Notes: generated by a model not told the origin, from the letters alone. Counted from the first letter of the stretch, positions 11,716 to 24,059 are shown. The stretch is 64,000 nucleotides of DNA from Benincasa hispida (GCF_009727055.1 NC_052360.1:63788525-63852524), one strand, 5' to 3'. Numbers and translations: made by a program.

Positions 11716-12352
11716 ATATGGAAAGTTGGACAAAAGGGCTCATTCTCTCAGCTAAGTAGTAATGCAGTTAAGTAAGGTAGAGAACGGACAAGAGTGTTCA
11801 CTCTCAGATAAGAGGCTAAGTATAAGTATTGGGAGTTGAGCAAGAGGGCCACTGTCAACTGAGAAATAGTCCAGCTAAGTACATATATGATTGGGTACGT
11901 TAATGTTTATGTGAATGTTGGTTGCTAAGTTTATGTTTCCAGTTAATGATTTCAGTTCTATTATCAAATTTTATATAAATGTTTTAAAATTTAGTCACTC
12001 ACTGGGCTTTTTGAAGCTCATTCTTTTCTTTCATGTTTTCTTTCCCAGTTAGCGAAAAGAGAGAAGTTCCAGGGTGCTTCTAAGGTCAAGGTCTATCACA
12101 CCACAACCACACTTCCGGATTTAAGTTGTTATTGTAAATATTTGTAGTTAAGTTTGGAAGTTGTATAAGCATTATACTGTTTGTAATAAACTAAGTTTAG
12201 CCAAACAGTTGTTGCTTATTTACTTGACTTAAAGTTTTGTAAGTAAAAAAAAACAAGGTTCAGATGGGTAGTAGGTATCACAAAAGGGTGGTATCTGTCG
12301 TCCTCACGCCTTTTTCTTAGTTCGAGAGGTAGGCTCGGAAGGGGGTGTGACA

Positions 12353-12960
12353 CTAGACCCGACATCTGTCATGCAGTGAGAGTAGTCAACCGATATCAAT
12401 CCATCTAGGATTTGGTCACCAGACAACAGTTAAAGCTATTCTTATGTATCATAGGAGAATGAGAAACTATATGCTTGTGTATGGTGATAAGGATTTGATC
12501 CTTATAGGATACACTGACTCTGATTTTCAGATTGATAGTGATTCAAGGAAATCCACATCAAGATCAGTGTTCACTCTAAATGAAGGAGTTATAGTATGCC
12601 ACAACATTACGCAAGGTTGTTCTACCATGGAGGCTGAGTATGTAGTTGCCTATGAAGCTGCTAAAGAAGGCGTTTGGCTTAGAAAATTTCTCAGATTTGG
12701 AAGTTGTTTCAAACATGTCCTTGCCCATCACGCTTTATTATGATAACAGTGGTGTTGTGGCAAACTCCAAGGAGCCTCATAGCTACAAACGTGGAAAGCA
12801 TATAGAGCGCAAGTATCAACTTATTAGAGAGATTGTGCAACGAGAAGATGTGATCGTCACAAAGATTGCCTCGAAGCACAATATTGCTGGTCCATTTATA
12901 AAGGCTCTCACGCTAAAGTTTTTTAGGGTCACTTGGAGGGTCTGGGTCTACGATATATGA
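12353..12960 (+). pseudogene. copia RT end and RNase H fragment
   Basis: The DNA right of the gypsy LTR reads, with frameshifts, as the end of copia RT (RPDIC-like, then VNRYQS-like residues). It then gives the RNase H block YTDSDFQIDSDSRKSTSRS at about 12510-12570, the EAEY motif near 12630 and the final KHIERKYQLIREIV stretch near 12796. Wording closely follows the minus-strand element at 48900-49409, so both belong to one copia family. A frame change lies near 12700 and no start is present. Gag, protease, integrase and most of RT are missing to the left, outside the window or deleted. Confidence 0.8.
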
Positions 12961-13717
12961 GTCGTCTAATCTAGGAAAGTGATAGATTTTATTGGGTATA
13001 TTGTATGCCTTAGTTTATTGTATTGTATATTGTTACTTTACTTTACATTGTATATTGATACTTTACTTTCCCACTCGTCTTTTATTATATTTTGATACAT
13101 TTCACTAGTGTTCACCTCATGATTTTGATTTCAAACGTGCTTAAAATGATGGAGAAGAATGGTGATGAATGGAGATGGATGAAAGAACGATTTCTCTCTA
13201 GGTAAGAGAATCAGGGGATGTGTTTGTAGTGCATGTGTGTACACCTTGTAGATGCGTACAAGTTCTCTTAAGTCAGACCCAAGTATAAATCTAACTCAAG
13301 TTTCCTGGTAAATCTAGGGTCGAATGCAGGGACTCTAGAATGCTTCTAATGCAGACCTTGTTTTTGGATCTAATACAGATGTTTCCTAATTAACTTGAGA
13401 AATGTTGGATATTTACACTGAGCTAATGGCACACATACAAGAAGAATTAGAAGTTCAGAGGGGAAAAAGGGTTTATAAATGAATGGTTTTAAGTGTTAGT
13501 GGTATGCCTTGATTCCTGAAAACTAGATGTATTCACCCATATGAAAAAAAAATCTAGATCTAAAATATTATACTATAATGTGCTTAAAGAAAACACCTTT
13601 AACAGTGGTTAGTATTGGGGGCAACAACAGACGATGGTGGCAAACGGTAGTAGTGGACGACGGAAGATGGCGACAACGATTGGCAATGCCCTTAAGAGAG
13701 AAAATCAGATCTGGTTG
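12961..13717. other. non-coding, probable copia 3' remnant then unassigned DNA
   Basis: The first 130 bases (gccttagtttattgtattg and the TATATTG repeats) resemble the short untranslated piece after RNase H in the element at 48814-48900. The remainder shows no long frame or repeat structure I can assign. Confidence 0.4.
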
Positions 13718-13961
13718 TAAGGGTATTCACAGTTCGGTTTAGTTCGATTTGAGGCTCAAACCAAACCAAACTGTAAATTTTAAAGAGTATATTTTTTGAA
13801 ACTGAAAGTAGTTCGGTTTGGTTTCAAATTTGTTTTCAGATTTGAAACCAAATTGAACTGCACTAATTCGATTTGAAAATATATCAAATCGAACCGAATT
13901 ACATTAATTCAATTTTAGTTTAGTTTTAGTTCGATTTTAGCAGTTTCAATGATTACCCCTA
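13718..13961. mobile_element. hAT-like MITE, 244 bp
   Basis: The ends form an imperfect 12-bp terminal inverted repeat: TAAGGGTATTCA on the left, and TAGGGGTAATCA read from the right. The interior is rich in TTCGGTTTGGTTTGA and its complement, as in many plant hAT MITEs. A clean 8-bp target duplication is not seen (TCTGGTTG against TCTAGGGT). Confidence 0.6.
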
Positions 13962-15199
13962 TCTAGGGTCCATGAATTTTATCCTACTTGGCAAGCAAGG
14001 CGGAAGCGAGTGGGACGTGGTGCCATGTGGATGGAAATCATTGACTTAGTCCAGATTTATCCCAAAACCATGGATCGAGTCCACGATTTCACTTATGTAG
14101 GCGTAGACCTAGTCTACGGTATTTAAAAATTGTGTAATGAGTCCATGATTATGCCACCTATTTTGTTAAATTTTTCTCACTATTTTTGTTATAACTTATT
14201 AAATATATATATATATTTTTTTTTAAGAAATCCAAAATTCTAGACAAAGAGATCTTGTGAGAGATTTAATCAAAACATTGATCCTTCTACTAGTCTAAAC
14301 TATACTAAATGTAATTACTGTTATAGTACTTACAGTTTGAATTGGATATTTATTATTTTAAAATATTTTATTAGGGGTGACTGCTGGGTATGATAGATTG
14401 AAAAATCGAGCCAATCGACTGAACCAAAGTTGGTTGGTCGATGTCAATTTGGAAAAATTCCAAATCAATTTTTTTTTTTAAAAAAAATAAAAGTTTAAAG
14501 AATAAACGACCAAAACTGACTGACTTTTACTCCTCGATGGTCGAGGTCGGTTTGAATATTTACTAAACCGATCATAGTCGATTTAGTGGCAGTTTGAATG
14601 AAAAACCGAATCCGACCGACTAGTGCTCACCCCTAGATTTTATTATAGTAATAGAAGTATTACTTTGATGTGTCCCCTTTTGAGAGTATATTAGGATACT
14701 TTTTTTAAAAATAAATAACCAAAGTGAGCTTGACTTGGTATTGATATGATCCTCGTCCCAAGAGGTTGGAAGTTCAATTCTCAACCTAATAGTTATTGTG
14801 CTAAATAGAAAAGATAACTAAGAAGGAATGTGATTGAAGAATTTAAGGGCGTATATGAACTATTTTCGAATTCTATGTTTAAATAGTGAAAATTTTAGAA
14901 CAACATCTATATATTTTGTTTTCATTTCAATTTTAAATTTTAAAATTTAAAATACGTAATTATATTTTTTAAAAAAATCAATAAATATAACATTTCTTGT
15001 TATACATTTAATTCATTTTTGTTAAATTAAAATATGTATAATATAATACATTGTAAGTTATATGATATTGTAAAATAATAATTATGCAAATGTTTTAACC
15101 TACATCGTGTTCATAAATTAATTAATAATAGTTTACTTTTAACATAATATTAACTAGTAATTACGCATTTGGTTATATGATTTATACATATATTATATC
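13962..15199. other. intergenic AT-rich DNA with one MITE
   Basis: Apart from the MITE at 14372-14635, this stretch has no frame, repeat or RNA gene that I recognise. It is AT-rich, with poly-A/T runs near 14208 and 14470. Confidence 0.5.
14372..14635. mobile_element. hAT-like MITE, 264 bp
   Basis: Ends TAGGGGTGACTG and, read from the right, TAGGGGTGAGCAC give an imperfect terminal inverted repeat. Flanks share ATTTTATT with a small offset (ATATTTTATT left, AGATTTTATT right), compatible with an old target duplication. The internal GACCGACT/AGTCGGTC-like words are partly palindromic. Confidence 0.6.
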
Positions 15200-15553
15200 T
15201 ATTGTGATCTTGAGAAGTACAAATACAACGAGAACAAGAATACGGAGAATATATAATAAAATAAATAAATAACAGAAAGTAAATAAAATAACAAAGAATG
15301 AAGTTCTCTATTTTCTCCAATCTTTTTGGATTGATCACCATAATATGCGTGTATCTTTCAAAATCCACCAAATGCCATTATTTATTGGCAATTTGGCAAG
15401 TAGGAGGTGAATTACATGGACAATAATAACGTGTAATCTTGAGATACATGGACAACACAAGGGGTAATGGATAAGTAACACATGATCAATGGACACTAAT
15501 AATGAGCATCTACATTACATCTAATTTAACATATTTATAATACTACCCTTTAT
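15200..15553 (-). repeat. 3' LTR of the minus-strand copia element
   Basis: Aligns by eye with 26105-26487: shared GTACAA...ACAACGAGAACA, the TAAATAAAATAACAAAGAATGAA phrase split over both copies, CCACCAAATGCCA, and the CATCTACATTACA...TAATTTAACATATTTATAATA end. Edges are approximate. Confidence 0.7.
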
Positions 15554-15889
15554 ATGTCCATTTTATATGAAATATGTCTCGTGAAAATCTTATTAAGAAA
15601 AAATCCACTGGGGAAAAAAATCTCAGTGAAGGAAAAATAGTACATATTTCATATAATCTGATACTCTTAAAAAGCATATTTACTCACCCTCATGGAAACA
15701 TCACTTGAGATTTCCAAGTCACCACATTCCAATATTATACACAGTTTTTTAAAGGTTGAGGTAGGTAATGTTTTTGTAAATAAGCTGCCAGGTTATCTTT
15801 CAAACAAATTTGTTGTACAGTGATGTTGTCATTTTCTTAAAGATCGCGAGCGCAGAAAAACTTTGGTGAAATATGTTTTATTTTATCTT

Positions 15890-16540
15890 CTTTAATATAT
15901 TCTCATTTGATTTCGGATATGCATGTTGTGTTGTCTTCGTATAATATCGTTGAAAGATTTTTACTAGAAGACAAATCACATGTTCCACGAATGTGTTGAG
16001 TCATTGATCTTAGCCATACATATTCTATACTAGCCTCGTGAACTTCAATAATTTCAGCATGATTTGAGAAAGTGATTGTTATGGTCTGTTTCACCGATCA
16101 CCATGATATAGAAGTTCCTCCACATGTGAACAAATAACCTGTTTGAGATATAGCTTTGTGTGGATCAGATAAATATCTAGAATATTCATAACTAACTAGA
16201 TCAAAATTTGATTTATTTGAATAAAACAAACTCATGGCGATCGTTCATAGGAGATAACAGTATATATGCTTAATTTTGTCTCAATGTCTTTTTGTTGGAG
16301 AAGAACTGTATTTTGCTAATAAATTTACTGAAAATGCAATATTTGGTCTTGTATTATTAGCTAGATACATAAGTGCACCAATTACACTAAGATATGGTAC
16401 TTCAGGACCAAGAAGTTCTTCATTATCATCTTGAGGTCGAAATATATCTTCTTTTCCATTTCGTGAACGAACTTCCATTAGAATGTTCAATAGATGTGTT
16501 TTGTCCACAAAAAATCTTTTCAAAACTTCTCCTATATAAG
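15890..16540 (-). pseudogene. copia RT C-terminus and RNase H, left piece
   Basis: From 16523 down, the minus strand encodes the end of RT: a KRFFVDKTHLLN start, then VPYLSVIGALMYLANNTRP and NIAFSVNLLA, the typical copia RT-RNase H junction. From 16094 down it gives part of RNase H (HEASIEYVWLRS, then ILYEDNTTCI). The frame is broken between the two. At 16540 the coding is cut by an inserted LTR-derived block and continues at 17523. Confidence 0.75.
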
Positions 16541-17522
16541 TTAATAATCGACTCTATCCCACTAACCCATGTCTGAACGTGAATTTTGGATTAATTATCA
16601 TATAATTAACCAATTAATTAATAAATAAATATAATCATATTATATTTTTATCTTATAGTTTGATATCACATATTTACTATAGTATTTTCTCCTCTACTTG
16701 ATATAAACCATATTTCTATCTAATTTCCTCCAAAATAATGTATCTCATACATTTAGCCAATTATATCATATATAATCAAACTTCCTCTTGTCAATTTGAA
16801 CATTTCAAATTAACCAAACACTAGTTCTCGACTTTATCCAAGCTACCCAGGGGACTTAATGGACCTGTGGCTCGGAGCTCCAACGGTTTGTGAATAGCTC
16901 ACTAAACTCTTTAGCCACGAGATCCACCACCCGTTAACTGTCAGACATTCCACTAAAGACCAACAGCTGAACTCTTCTTACCATAGATTTATTTCTGTGT
17001 CCATCAGATATAACCAATCATGAGTACGATAACCCTTCGCAGATGCTCGTAAGTATGGTTGGGCCAAATTACCGTTTTTTCCCTGTAGTTACATCTCACT
17101 CCTTAAGTACCACTGATTCCTCTAATGAACAATACAACATAATCCAACTATGTGTGAACACCTCTCGAGCTAAGAGAAGGTGTGTGGCGCCATATTGTTC
17201 AAGCCCCGGAATTAGCCCTTAAGGGAGCTATCTATCTACTTGCCCCTAGCTGTACATTTTTTTATTGTATAGTACATTAGTCTCCCGAGTCATTAGAACA
17301 AGTGGGAGATTGTTGGAATTAGTGTTCTAATTCTTCTGGAGTCTCGTTTTTTTTTTTTGTAAAAATACACATTGTTTAATAAATAAAATAAGTGTTATTT
17401 AATTATGGCATTTACTCATATCTAATAAACAAAGCTCCTTGGTTATCTTATGTGAACTTAAATATGTATATGTGATATACAAGTGGATCATGCATTAAGT
17501 GATAACCTAGATAAGTTAGTAG
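16541..17522. mobile_element. LTR-derived fold-back block inserted in copia RT
   Basis: The RT frame of the host element runs out at 16540 and resumes at 17523; a short direct repeat ATAAG flanks the block (16536-16540 and 17524-17528). Its left part (to about 17250) matches the LTR at 46863-48813 in minus orientation. Its right part (17297-17522) has a polypurine-like AAGTGGGAGAT then TGTTGGAATTAGTG, which is the start of the same kind of LTR in plus orientation, ending at the GTGATAACCTAG section. The block is therefore an inverted chimera of one LTR family, not a normal solo LTR. Confidence 0.6.
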
Positions 17523-18809
17523 TATAAGGAAACAAATATCTCATTTGCTAAATGCTCAATTTACAAGCCAAGGCACAATTTTATTTTTTTGAGAACTTTC
17601 ATCTCAAATTCTTTCTTGAGATATTCTATTGTCTTTGAAAGTTCTTCAAGAGTCCAAATTATATTTAAGTCATCAACATATACAGGTATAATAGTAAATC
17701 TTGATTGTGATTTCTTTATAAAAACACATATACATATTGGATTGTTTGTCTATCCTTATTTCAATAAATACCCTCTCAGGCGATTGTACCACATTCGTTT
17801 TGATTGTTTCAATCCATATAGCGATCTCTGTGACTTTATTGAATACAATTATTGGGAATTTGATTTATATGTTTCAAGTACCTTAAATCCTTCTAAGATT
17901 TTCATATAAATATCATTATCAATAGATCCATATAAATATGTCGTGACTATATCTATAGGATGCATATCCAAACTCTCATACACATCCAGACTAATTAAAT
18001 ATCTTAGTGTACCACCAACAGAGAATACGTCTCTTCATAATCAATACCAGATATTTGTGAAAAACCTTATGCAACTAGTCCTGCTTTATATCTTGCAATC
18101 TTATTATTTTCATTTCATTTCCTCATAAATACCCATTTGTGTCCCACAGGTTTGACACCTTCTGGTGTTCAGACTATTGGTTAAAAAACTTGACGTTCTG
18201 AAAGTGAGTTTAATTCTGCCTCGATTGCTTGATTGCTTCTTCCCACTGAAGCCAATCTTTTCTATGTTAACATTCTTCGACAGATTTTGGTTCAAAATCC
18301 TCATTTTCAGATATAATATCAAGAGCAACATTATATGCAAAAATGTTGTCAATAACTATGTGAGTTTGGTTTCATCTTTGTCCTGTCATGACATAATTTA
18401 TTGAAATCTTATTATTATCTTTATGTATTCCACCTTCTTCATTAGTCATGTCATGAATTTCATTGTGAGTATTTACATCCTTAGCCAAGTCTTCTTGACT
18501 ATTAATTATTCTTCTTTTTCAAGATTTTTTTATCTTTAGAACTCACTGGTCTATCACGTTTCTAGTGCGTTCCAGACTCATTAGTGACAACTTGCTGCGT
18601 TGAGATAACAATTTTCGATAGGACATTTGCAGCCGGTATATGTGATTTAGTTACTTTCTTTGTATCTATAAATGCATTTGGTAACTGATTTGCTATATTT
18701 TACAAATGAATTATCTTCTAAACTTCAAGCTCATATTGATCTGTACGAGGATCTAAATGAGACAATAACGATGCATTCCATGTAATTTCTTTTTTCAATT
18801 TCTTAATTC
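17523..18809 (-). pseudogene. copia reverse transcriptase, broken, and linker
   Basis: Read on the minus strand across frames, this gives the start of RT near 18200-18100 (KPVGHKWVF-like), then the catalytic region near 17690 (VYVDD followed by LNIIW), then LSKTIEYLKKEFEM near 17600. Many stops and frame changes are present. Above 18300 the text is the variable linker between integrase and RT. Plus-strand ORFs in this stretch are shadows. Confidence 0.7.
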
Positions 18810-18817
18810 CTCCCCCT

Positions 18818-19314
18818 TAGGGGTGTTCAAAAAACCTGACAACCCGAACTACCCAACCTAAAATGTAAGGGTTGGGTTGGATTGAATTTTTCTATTTTTA
18901 TTGGGTTAGGTTGGGTTGTGGGTTGGCTAAAAGAATGTATTCCTCTTTGTTTAAAGTTTGATTACTTTGTATTGGTTAATTTGTGAATTTTTAATATTTG
19001 TCTTTTAAAATTGTTATGATATTTATCTTTATTTAAAGTTTGCAATAAATATAATTGATATTTGATATTTAACATTTGAATTTTATGAGATTTTAGTTAT
19101 TAGTCATATGTTGTATAATAAATTTACATATCTTTCATTAAAAATAAAAAATAAGTTATAACCCGACAACCCAACTCAACCCAACCCGAATTTTAAGGGT
19201 TGGGTTGGAAACTTTATTTGGGTCATTTGGGTTGTCAATTCAACCAAGCTGAATTTTTGGGTTGGTCTAAAAAATACCCTAAACCCTATCTAACCCAACC
19301 CATTTACACTTGTA
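18818..19314. mobile_element. hAT-like MITE, 497 bp, in copia linker
   Basis: Begins TAGGGGTGTTCAAA and ends TTTACACTTGTA, a weak terminal inverted repeat. Subterminal GGGTTGGGTTGG and CAACCCAACCC runs face each other, as in hAT MITEs. Near-matching 8-bp flanks are CTCCCCCT (18810-18817) and CTCCCCTA (19315-19322). Removing it restores the copia coding context (Gly-rich LGG/EE) on the minus strand. Confidence 0.7.
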
Positions 19315-19322
19315 CTCCCCTA

Positions 19323-20110
19323 ATGTTGGAAAATTTGTCTCATTAAAATGACAATCAACAAATCGTTCAGTAAATACATTACTTGTCAGGGGTTCAAGAT
19401 ATTTAATAATTGATGGGGAATCATATCCAATATATATTCCTAACCTCCTTTGATGACTCATCTTAGTACATTGTGGTGGAGCAATTGGAACATATACCGC
19501 ACATCCAAAAATTTTCAGATGGGAAATATTTGGCTCATAGCCATAAGCTAATTGTAATGGCAAGTACTTATGATATGATACTGACATAATGCGTATAAAT
19601 GACGTTGCATACAAAATAGTATGTCCTCATACAGATGTAAGAAGCTTAGCTCTCGTAAGTAATGGTCCAACAATTAAATGCATACGTTTTTAAAATGATT
19701 ATGCTAAACCATTTTGTGTATAAACATGAGCTAGAAGATGTTCAACACTTATCCCAGTTGACATACAATAATTTCAAAAGCTTGAGATATAAATTCACCA
19801 GTGTTATCAAGACGAATGGTCTTAATTGTATAATAAGGAAATTGTGCTTTTAACTTAATTATTTAAGTAAATAATCTTGCAAATGCAAGATTTCGACTTG
19901 GTAATAAGTACACGTGTAATCATTTGCTGGATGCGTATTAATACCATAAAATATCTAAATGATCCACTTAATGGGTTAATAGGTCCACATATATCACTAT
20001 GAATTTGTTCTAAAAATGCAAGTGATTGAGTCTCCACTTTGATTAGTGATGGTCTAATGATTAATTTTCTTTACGAGCAAGCATCACATGATAATTCATT
20101 AGATTGAATA
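19323..20110 (-). pseudogene. copia integrase, broken
   Basis: From 20037 down, the minus strand encodes the start of the core (FLEQIHSDICGPINPLSG), whose Asp is the first catalytic residue. From 19614 down it encodes the conserved end: LQLAYGYEPNISHLKIFGC, then QRRLGIYIGYDSPSIIKYL. The region between is out of frame. The zinc-finger end (CDACS-like) reaches 20110, where the inserted gypsy-type LTR begins. Confidence 0.78.
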
Positions 20111-20929
20111 TGTCACACCCCGCTCTAGATTACCTTCTTAACCTTGATGGAGTGATGACTACAGTAGTTACCAACCCTTTTGCTGGCACTTACTGCCTAT
20201 CTAACCTGTTAAATTTGCTCAAACCCTGAATATGTACATTTCATCAATATACTAAACAAATTAACTCAGAACTTAACTATTTTACATTACAGGGTTTCAT
20301 AGCATTGTTCATACATGAATATTACAACTTAGTGAGCCCCATCTAGAATACTAGTCCCTATCTGATTGACATATGTGTACTAACTAATATAGGTCTCAAT
20401 AAAGCTTACTTCAACCTGACTCTTTGAGTGGCAGAGCAGCAGCAGAGAAGTCTTTTGGGAACTGACCGCTACCTGAAAGGAAAACATTTAGAAACATGAG
20501 CTAGAAACCCAGTGAGTGACTAACATTTAAAGCATAACATTCATACATAAATTTGATATTAAAACTAAAAGCTTTAACTGAAAACATAAACTTGACAACT
20601 ATTATTTATGTCATCATCAACATCACATAGTGCTTTTCTTACCTTGCTAGACTATGCCTTAGTCTATTAGTTTAGAGTGGCCCCTTTTGCTCACTCTTTA
20701 TCATTCCTTACTGCATTACTATTTAATTGGGAAGGAACCCTTTTGTTCACTTCTAAAAACATAATTTGCATCCTTAGTTGAGAGAGAACCTTTACTCAAT
20801 GCCTCAACGTCAATCTATAGCCAGTGTGGAGTGATCTCAACATTACCAATAACATATTTTCTTACATTCACGTGATTCTAGTTTAAATACCGTCATACCT
20901 TAGGTACTACTGCTCAGATACCTTCTCTG

Positions 20930-21215
20930 TGTACTTCAGTATCGAGCTGCTCGGATACCTTCTCCATGTCCTTTAGTACCGAACTATTCAAATTCTAGGA
21001 CAAAGCTTCAGTACCTTCTCATCTAGTCCTTCAGTACTGAGCTATTCAAATTCTAAGACAAAGATTCAGTACCTAAGATAAAGCTTCAGTACCTTCTCAT
21101 CTAGTCCTTCAGTACTGAGCTATTCAAATCCTAAGACAAAGCTTCAGTACCTTCTCATCTAGTCCTTCAGGACTAAGCTATTCAAACCTAGGACTAAGCT
21201 TCAGTACCTTCTTAT
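20930..21215 (-). repeat. LTR minisatellite, about 58-bp units
   Basis: At least four units share TCAGTACCTTCTCATCTAG, TCCTTCAGTACTGAGCTATT and CTAAGACAAAGCTTC; the first units are more diverged. The same ACCTTCTC...TCCTTCAGTA theme recurs in the LTR at 61540-61695. Confidence 0.75.
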
Positions 21216-22489
21216 CTCTTAATCATTTAGTTGCCCAAAAGCTTTCTATACTAACGCATCCACTTGTTCATTGAAAAGCATAGCATAAACATATCATTAA
21301 CGTGAGATGCGTTGCCTAGTAACTATTTGAGAATAGTTGTCATAAATAGTGTTGGTATTTAGGAAGGGATCATTTTATTTGATTTATTAAGGATGGATGG
21401 GGTTGTACATGAATTCATGCTTTAGACATGGCTTATGCGTTTGCACTCATGCGTCTGAGGTCATGCGTCAGAATGAAGATGCATTAGACTAATATGCAAT
21501 GACCACGTGTTCCTATCACAAGTTTTCTTACACTCGCGCTAAGTATAACACAAATGCAAGTTTCTCGGATAATCCGAGGTCGAACACAGGGACTTGTCAC
21601 TCAATAATTCTTGTGAAGAAATGTGTTTGAGGCAATGAAAAGAAAAATAAAAAGAAGTTTAATGGATGTACACACTATTCCTACTCCTAACTAAACAGAT
21701 TGAGCAATAGAAGACTTGCAATGAGAATAAGTAGAGACACAACAACCATTAATGCATAGTAATGTTTATTATCTTAAATCGTCCGAGTAATCCAAGCTCA
21801 TTGCACTAACGCGTCGCACACCTCTCAGTGGTCAGCTGCATGACTATATCTCTATAGTTCATGGTTGCGTCGAGCATAAGATTGTGTCTATCTCTAGGAA
21901 CAATGCGAACTTTATTTTAGTACGTTCCATCTCTTACCTTCTCAAGTAGTTAGACGCGACTATTTAACTTATAGACGAGTAATGCAACATCCCATAGACA
22001 GACATTGCTACAGCCTTTCACCAAGCAAAGAGGATTAACTCACTATACTCGCACAACATACACCTCTTGGTGGGTTGCTTCATGCGTCCTATCTCTAGGC
22101 TACACGATTAAGCATGCGATTGTCTTTGATAAATAAACGCTGAAGATAAACTATGATAGAGATGAAGATGATGAAGAAGACGACAATGAAGAAGTTAAGA
22201 TTTGCATTGATCGCAAAATATCTTAATATCTTAAGTTAAAATGTAATACAACACAGAGATTAGAAGAGAAAGGAATGACTCTGCGTTAAGGCTGCCAGTG
22301 ATGCCATGGTTGAATGGTGGAGATGTCTCTCTCGAGCCTTATCTCTAGCGAATGCTCCGATCGTCACTCGATCTGGGTTGTGGAGATGAAGAATTCTCAC
22401 TGAAAATCTTTTTCAAGCTCTCATCTATGATTACAAACCTCTGCTTTGAGGCAAAAATTCGGATATCATAAAATAAAGGTCCCAAGGGC

Positions 22490-22497
22490 TATTTATA
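22490..22497 (-). promoter_or_regulatory. TATA box of the minus-strand gypsy-type LTR
   Basis: Reads TATAAATA on the minus strand in the context CTATAAATAG, matching the TATA context in the other two LTRs of this kind. Confidence 0.55.
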
Positions 22498-23334
22498 GAG
22501 TTTGGACGCCGACAGTTATAATGATGACGGTATGGCTCACTACTACTTTTGTCGTGCTATGGTCATTGTCACATCGCCTTATCTTGTTGATACTCCCAAG
22601 GTATGCATCCGAGCTTAATTTAGCTGAAGTTATCAACGCGTTCTACCCATCTTGCAATCTTCTATTATGGCTATCACTTCGTGGCCGCAATCTCCATTTG
22701 ATCATCGTAATTCCTATGTGTTGGACGCATGCGATTACCGCAACTTCCATGCGTTGGACGCATGTGATTACCGTCTGCGATTACTTAGCTCATGCGTTTG
22801 TCTTTGCGATCGCCTGGCTTCAGTGCATGCGTTTGTTTGCGATAGTTTATTTCAAACGCATGCGTTTGATTCCTGCGATAGCTACAAAAATAGACAATCT
22901 GGCATGGAATAACGCATAATATTAGGGTCAGTGAGGATTTAGGTGCTAATTGACCCAAAACTCAAATTTTCACAAATTCTAAGTATTATCATCGCGTTTT
23001 CTACTTATTAGCCCTCATGATTCTAAATAAAAGGCTTATAATAACTGGCAAAAAGCTTTCAGTAAACATACATTGCGAGACATTTATAAGCATTAACAAT
23101 TTACTTAAAACATTTAAAGCATTTAGAGTTACTCACAGCTCGTCGGGGCTCTTAACAGTTTATATGCCTCTCCTAGCTCCTCTTGGCCTGAAAGGACATA
23201 ATCTCCAGTTAGATTCCTTAGAATTCTCAGCAAAATGCTTCAGGTAGCTCGCTTACTAATGGAACTTTCACTAACAAAATAGCATTACTAGTAAAATGAT
23301 CATCATGAGCGAGATCATCCTCATCAGCGAGACT

Positions 23335-23425
23335 TTCCACTTCCAGCGAGATTTGTGACTTTCCAGCGAAATTTGTGACTTCCCAGTGAGATTTGTGACT
23401 TCCCAGCGAGATTTGTGACTTCTTA
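23335..23425. repeat. 21-bp tandem repeat, about 4 units
   Basis: Units of TTCCCAGCGAGATTTGTGAC with one or two changes stand head to tail. They are upstream of the TATA in LTR orientation. Confidence 0.8.
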
Positions 23426-24059
23426 ACTCACTCTCGCTCTCGCTCATTTTCTTATCTCTCGCTCACTATGGTAAGCTGCTTGCTTATTCTTCCCAAGCAG
23501 CTGCCTGTTTATGCACCGATTCCCTCTTTCAACTTCAAAAATTCATAACTCAAAATCCAGAACTCTTTTTAAGAAAATTTCTTCTACAAACTTGTTTAAA
23601 TTGAGATAAATTTCTTACCATAAAATATCGGCCCCAAATTCCTTGTAATTTGGCTTGGAGCTTCTAATCTTCACTTCGAGCCCTGATTAATCCGAAAATC
23701 TGTCCTTCTACAAATTCTTCACTTTTTGTTCTTCTCCCTATGAGATATTTCTCTGGTAAAATAACTTCAAAATCTAGGTTCTCCCACCTTTTAAATGGCA
23801 CCGATCTCACTTTATTTTCTCAAGTCGTTTGCGAAAACCTAGCTTCTGAAATTCCTCTTCCTTTTATACTTCCTGCCGCCTCCCCTGTTCAATGGTCAAA
23901 CCGCCACCTCATCCAGCACTTAGTGCTTCCGGCCCAATTCCAATTAGTGAGTTTCTTCAATTAATTTGTTTTTCCTTCCCTTCCTTCATAACCCATGTTA
24001 GGCCATTGCCTCATAATATAAATTTAGCGTGCATCGAGTTTCAACGCCTTGCGTACATC

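Larger units (their letters stand above)
7453..12352 (+). mobile_element. long gypsy-type (Tekay-like) LTR, interrupted by a copia LTR
   Basis: The two parts, 7453-7682 and 9523-12352, share the same phrase family (catcgagtaaaggccatc...) and rejoin across the copia LTR. The right end is GGGGGTGTGACA at 12352, matching the reverse complement of the TGTCACACCCC left end of the LTR at 20111. It has a TATA box at 10527, a GC-rich section near 10700-10950, and tandem units near 11540-11710. To its right the DNA switches at once to copia RT coding. The left end is not visible because the gypsy element 1-7452 adjoins it. No gag or pol lies inside. Short ORFs here look random. Confidence 0.65.

Noticed and set aside
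12353..12357. CTAGA as target duplication of the gypsy LTR ending at 12352
   Set aside because: The left end of that LTR is not visible, so the second copy cannot be shown.
20930..21215. CRISPR-like array
   Set aside because: Units are imperfect, have no unique spacers, and the genome is a plant; it is an LTR minisatellite.
22446..22919. 157-aa plus-strand ORF
   Set aside because: It lies in the gypsy-type LTR, on the strand opposite to LTR transcription, and has no recognisable domain; Thr/Leu/His runs come from the ACGCATG-rich text.
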